Shown piece after piece: positions 6,753 through 9,126 of a DNA stretch of 9,126 nucleotides. Source of the stretch: JAICIG01 sp035532215 (GTDB lineage: Bacteria > Planctomycetota > Planctomycetia > Pirellulales > JAICIG01); contig DATKRK010000027.1 of NCBI GenBank assembly GCA_035532215.1, positions 1 to 9,126 of the forward strand, given 5' to 3'. The notes below the pieces were generated by a model that was not told the DNA's origin, searched no databases, and worked only from the letters and a program-made list of their open reading frames with translations. How positions within the stretch are numbered: the stretch's first letter is position 1; each line of letters starts with the position of its first letter. Made by a program: the position numbers and the translations under genes.

Positions 6753-6890
6753 CTAGCGCCTCTTCAAGTCTGAGTTGATAGGTGAGGGGTGGCTGGCGGC
6801 AGAGCGAAGCGATGCCCCAGCGTACTGGGGCTTCGCCAAGGCTCAGCCGCCAGCCACCCGACTGTCAAAATGGCTTCGAAGAGGCACTAG
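6753..6890. mobile_element. Long imperfect inverted-repeat element (MITE/REP-like)
   Basis: Nested arms pair across the whole stretch. The outer arms are CTAGCGCCTCTTC (6753-6765) and GAAGAGGCACTAG (6878-6890), matching 12 of 13. The inner arms GGGTGGCTGGCGGC (6787-6800) and GCCGCCAGCCACCC (6846-6859) are a perfect 14 bp. The tip is GCCCCAG (6814-6820), loop CGTA, CTGGGGC (6825-6831), with GCGAAG (6804-6809) opposite CTTCGC. Between the outer and inner arms, TTGATAG faces TTGACAG. GCACTAG occurs directly repeated at both ends (6750-6756 and 6884-6890), which could be a target-site duplication or part of the arm. There is no room for a transposase, so it would be a non-autonomous element. The reading frame of the downstream carbamoyltransferase runs through it by chance. 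Confidence 0.7.
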
Positions 6891-6945
6891 GGGAGTGGCG
6901 GCGGCGAATGGATTTTCGGCAACGGCCTCGGTCCAGGCAAAACAC

Positions 6946-8802
6946 TTGGTTGCAATTCTTGGAGTCTCCGGCTTGTACCACGACAGCGCCGCCGCGTTGG
7001 TCGTCGACGGGCGGATTGTCGCCGCCGCGCAAGAAGAACGCTTCACGCGAAAAAAGCACGACGCCTCGTTCCCCGCCAGCGCAATCCAATACTGCTTGCG
7101 AGAAGCGGGCCTCGAAGCCGGCCAACTCGACTACGCCGCCTTTTACGAGAAACCGCTCGTCAAGTTCGAGCGGCTGCTGGAAACCTACCTGGCGTTCGCC
7201 CCGCAAGGACTGCGCAGCTTCAGCCTGGCGATGCCGCAATGGCTCAAGGACAAGCTCTACATCCGCCGCACGTTTCGCCAGGCGCTCGGGCGCGAGTTTC
7301 GCGGCAAACTGTTGTTCACCGGGCACCACGAGAGCCACGCCGCCAGCGCTTTCTTCCCCAGCCCGTTCGACGAGGCGGCCATTCTCACCGTCGACGGCGT
7401 GGGCGAATGGAGCACGGCCGCCTTGGGCCATGGCCAAGGCAATCGCCTGCGGTTGACGCACGAGCTGCGATTTCCGCACTCGCTCGGGCTGCTCTATTCG
7501 GCCTTCACCTATTACTGCGGCTTCAAGGTCAACAGCGGCGAGTACAAGCTGATGGGTCTGGCGCCTTACGGCGAGCCCGTTTACCGCGAAGCGATCGAAA
7601 AGCACCTCGTCGACCTCAAGCCCGACGGCAGTCTCTGGCTCAACATGGAGTATTTCAACTATTGCCAGGGCCTGACCATGACCAACCGCCGCTTCGATCG
7701 GCTCTTCGGCGGTCCGCCGCGCGAAGCGGAGGCCGAGTTGGTCCAGCGGCACATGGACTTGGCCGCGAGCATCCAGTCGCTCACGGAAGACGCCGTGCTG
7801 CGAATGGCAAACACGGCCCACGAACAAACCGGCTCGAAGAACCTGGTTTTGGCCGGCGGCGTGGCGCTCAACTGCGTGGCCAACGGTCGCTTGTTGCGTG
7901 AAGGGCCGTTCGAGTCGATCTGGATTCAGCCCGCCGCCGGCGATGCAGGCGGCGCGCTGGGCGCGGCGCTCTTCGTCTGGCACCAATTGCTCGAGCGGCC
8001 TCGGCAAGCAGCCGCCGGCGACGCGCAGCAAGGCAGCCTGCTCGGTCCGAGCTTCGGCCCGGACGAGATCGAAGGCCTGTTGCAAGCGCAAGGCGTCTCG
8101 TTCGATCGCTTCAACGACGCGGATGAGCTCGCCGAGCGCGTGGCGGAGCTGATCGCCGCGGGCAAGGTCGTCGGCTGGTTCCAGGGACGCATGGAGTTCG
8201 GCCCGCGAGCGCTCGGCGCCCGCAGCATTCTGGCCGATCCGCGCGCGGCCGACATGCAGGCCAAGTTGAATCTCAAGATCAAGTTCCGCGAAAGCTTTCG
8301 GCCGTTCGCCCCCTGCGTGCTGCGGGAAGCGGCGCACGAGTGGTTCGATTTGCCCGCGGGCGCCGAAAGCCCCTACATGCTCGTCGTGGTCCCGGTCCGC
8401 GAGTCGCGGCGCCGCGACATTCCGGCCGACGAGTTGCAGACCATGCGCGGCGCCGCCGACTTGCGCCGCCGCGTCAACGTCGTCCGCTCGCAGATTCCGG
8501 CGGTGACGCACGTCGACTATAGCGCCCGCGTGCAAACCGTCGATCGAGAGCGCAACGCGCGGCTGCACCGGCTGCTCGAAGCGTTCGAGCGCCTGACCGG
8601 CTGCCCGGTGCTGGTCAACACCAGCTTCAACGTCCGCGGTGAGCCGATCGTTTGCACTCCGCAGGAAGCCTATCGCTGTTTTCTGGCCACGGAAATGGAC
8701 GTGCTGGTGCTGGGCGAGTTCGTGGTCGACAAGGCCGCCTGCCGGCAAGAGGTCGATTTAGCGAAGCGTGAAGAATATCTTTCCCGGTTTCAACTCGACT
8801 AG
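6946..8802 (+). CDS. Carbamoyltransferase, NodU/CmcH family
   Basis: A 618-residue protein, the usual length. The frame is open upstream to 6775 through a repeat element, but family members start just before the strand VAILGVSGLYHDSAAAL, so I choose TTG at 6946 (AGG at 6935-6937 upstream); GTG at 6895 is an alternative and the start is uncertain. The N-terminal ASKHA-like domain (1-340) has EERFTRKKHDASFP, HHESHAA at 127-133, TVDGVGEWST from 148, GEYKLMGLAPYG near 200 and LVLAGGVALNC at 300-310. The C-terminal YrdC-like domain (about 400-618) has GWFQGRMEFGPRALGARS from about 410 and LVNTSFNVRGEP at 556-567. The family transfers the carbamoyl group of carbamoyl phosphate via carbamoyladenylate to hydroxyls of sugars, Nod factors or antibiotics. 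The acceptor here is unknown; no biosynthetic partners are in view and it is not obviously part of the sulfur cluster. Confidence 0.93.
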   Translation: MVAILGVSGLYHDSAAALVVDGRIVAAAQEERFTRKKHDASFPASAIQYCLREAGLEAGQLDYAAFYEKPLVKFERLLETYLAFAPQGLRSFSLAMPQWLKDKLYIRRTFRQALGREFRGKLLFTGHHESHAASAFFPSPFDEAAILTVDGVGEWSTAALGHGQGNRLRLTHELRFPHSLGLLYSAFTYYCGFKVNSGEYKLMGLAPYGEPVYREAIEKHLVDLKPDGSLWLNMEYFNYCQGLTMTNRRFDRLFGGPPREAEAELVQRHMDLAASIQSLTEDAVLRMANTAHEQTGSKNLVLAGGVALNCVANGRLLREGPFESIWIQPAAGDAGGALGAALFVWHQLLERPRQAAAGDAQQGSLLGPSFGPDEIEGLLQAQGVSFDRFNDADELAERVAELIAAGKVVGWFQGRMEFGPRALGARSILADPRAADMQAKLNLKIKFRESFRPFAPCVLREAAHEWFDLPAGAESPYMLVVVPVRESRRRDIPADELQTMRGAADLRRRVNVVRSQIPAVTHVDYSARVQTVDRERNARLHRLLEAFERLTGCPVLVNTSFNVRGEPIVCTPQEAYRCFLATEMDVLVLGEFVVDKAACRQEVDLAKREEYLSRFQLD

Positions 8803-8814
8803 CGCCTTATATGT

Positions 8815-8840
8815 AACGCCTTTTTTGTAGCCCAGGCGTT
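8815..8840. repeat. Palindromic repeat, apparently split by the intron
   Basis: AACGCCT (8815-8821) and AGGCGTT (8834-8840) form perfect 7-bp arms around a T-rich loop (TTTTTGTAGCCC). A second reading is CCCAGGCG followed by TTTA (8831-8842) as the left half of a hairpin whose right half, CGCCTGGG, is missing because the intron-like sequence starts at 8843. It lies 12 bp after the carbamoyltransferase stop and includes six Ts at 8821-8826. Confidence 0.4.
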
Positions 8841-8842
8841 TA

Positions 8843-9126
8843 GTGCGCCGTGGAAAGGTGTTGGTTTCCCAGCGGGTGAAGGGCCCGCCCGGCAACTGGT
8901 CGCTCCAGCCGGAAGTAATCGGAGCGGCGGTGGAGGTAACGAAGCCGTCGAAGCCTTCGATGGAAAGGATCGCAATGGCGATTCCGCGAGCAAGCAGGCC
9001 GTAACGTGAGTGAACGCCGAGCAGGCCCCGAAAAGGGTGATGCGAGAGCCGACCCGGCTAAACGACGGGGAAGGCCGCCGCTGCGGAGTACACGCTCCTT
9101 CGCCGAGGAGGCCGGGAGCACGAGCG
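8843..9126 (+). ncRNA. 5' end of a group II intron (domain I), truncated by the window
   Basis: The stretch begins GTGCGCC (8843-8849), matching the GUGYG 5' consensus of group II introns. It then shows dense hairpin-forming, non-coding sequence: GCGGG/CCCGC (8872-8876 with 8884-8888), CCGG-AA-type stem CCGGC/GCCGG (8889-8893 with 8908-8912) enclosing CTGG/CCAG, and ATCGC/GCGAT (8969-8973 with 8978-8982). The segments GAGCAAGCAGGCCGTAACG, GTGAGTGAACG and AAAAGGGTGATGCG between 8988 and 9045 resemble, from memory, the conserved domain I text of bacterial retroelement introns. No credible protein is encoded on either strand here. The intron-encoded reverse transcriptase and domains V/VI would lie to the right. 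Recognition is by pattern, not by a covariance model. Confidence 0.7.

Noticed and set aside
6865..8748. 627-codon open frame on the minus strand opposite the carbamoyltransferase
   Set aside because: Same explanation: the + strand has every NodU/CmcH motif and the antisense product has none recognisable.
8840..9121. Short minus-strand frames in the last 300 bp
   Set aside because: They lie in highly structured intron-like sequence, give Arg/Ser/Pro-rich products and have no ribosome binding site or family match.
1..9126. CRISPR array, tRNA or rRNA
   Set aside because: I found no regularly spaced direct repeats, no cloverleaf with a CCA or TTCGA-type T-arm context, and no conserved rRNA segments.

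Overview
The window is a GC-rich bacterial chromosome segment with six protein genes, all on the + strand, and several palindromic intergenic repeats. Gene types point to a planctomycete, probably Pirellulales: a Gfo/Idh/MocA oxidoreductase of the kind greatly expanded there, REP-like GC-rich hairpins, an exported methyltransferase, and a NodU/CmcH carbamoyltransferase. This placement is inference, because there is no rRNA or marker gene.

Layout. 1-1374: 5'-truncated Gfo/Idh/MocA oxidoreductase. 1395-1412: small REP-like hairpin. 1470-2915: FAD/NAD(P)-binding protein of the YdhS/NAD_binding_9 type. 2916-3098: intergenic region with a GC-rich hairpin and a good sigma70-like promoter. 3099-6672: a four-gene sulfur cluster. 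6673-6945: intergenic region holding a long (~138 bp) imperfect inverted-repeat element. 6946-8802: carbamoyltransferase. 8803-9126: half of a palindrome, followed by what looks like the 5' end of a group II intron running off the right edge.

The core is the sulfur cluster. It has an ArsR-family repressor without the classical metal-site cysteines, a membrane-anchored rhodanese (YgaP-like), a three-domain persulfide dioxygenase/pseudo-rhodanese/rhodanese (CstB architecture), and a secreted protein fusing a class I SAM methyltransferase to a DsrE-like sulfur-carrier domain. The first pair resembles E. coli ygaV-ygaP and the third gene resembles staphylococcal CstB. The likely logic is derepression by persulfide or sulfide, sulfane-sulfur relay through rhodanese cysteines, oxidation to sulfite/thiosulfate in the cytoplasm, and an envelope-side step by the methyltransferase-DsrE fusion. 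That last step is the unexplained part and the best candidate for new biology. No sulfide:quinone oxidoreductase is visible in the window.

The right end shows mobile-element activity: an inverted-repeat element abuts the carbamoyltransferase and extends its reading frame artificially, and an intron appears to have landed in a palindrome just after the same gene.
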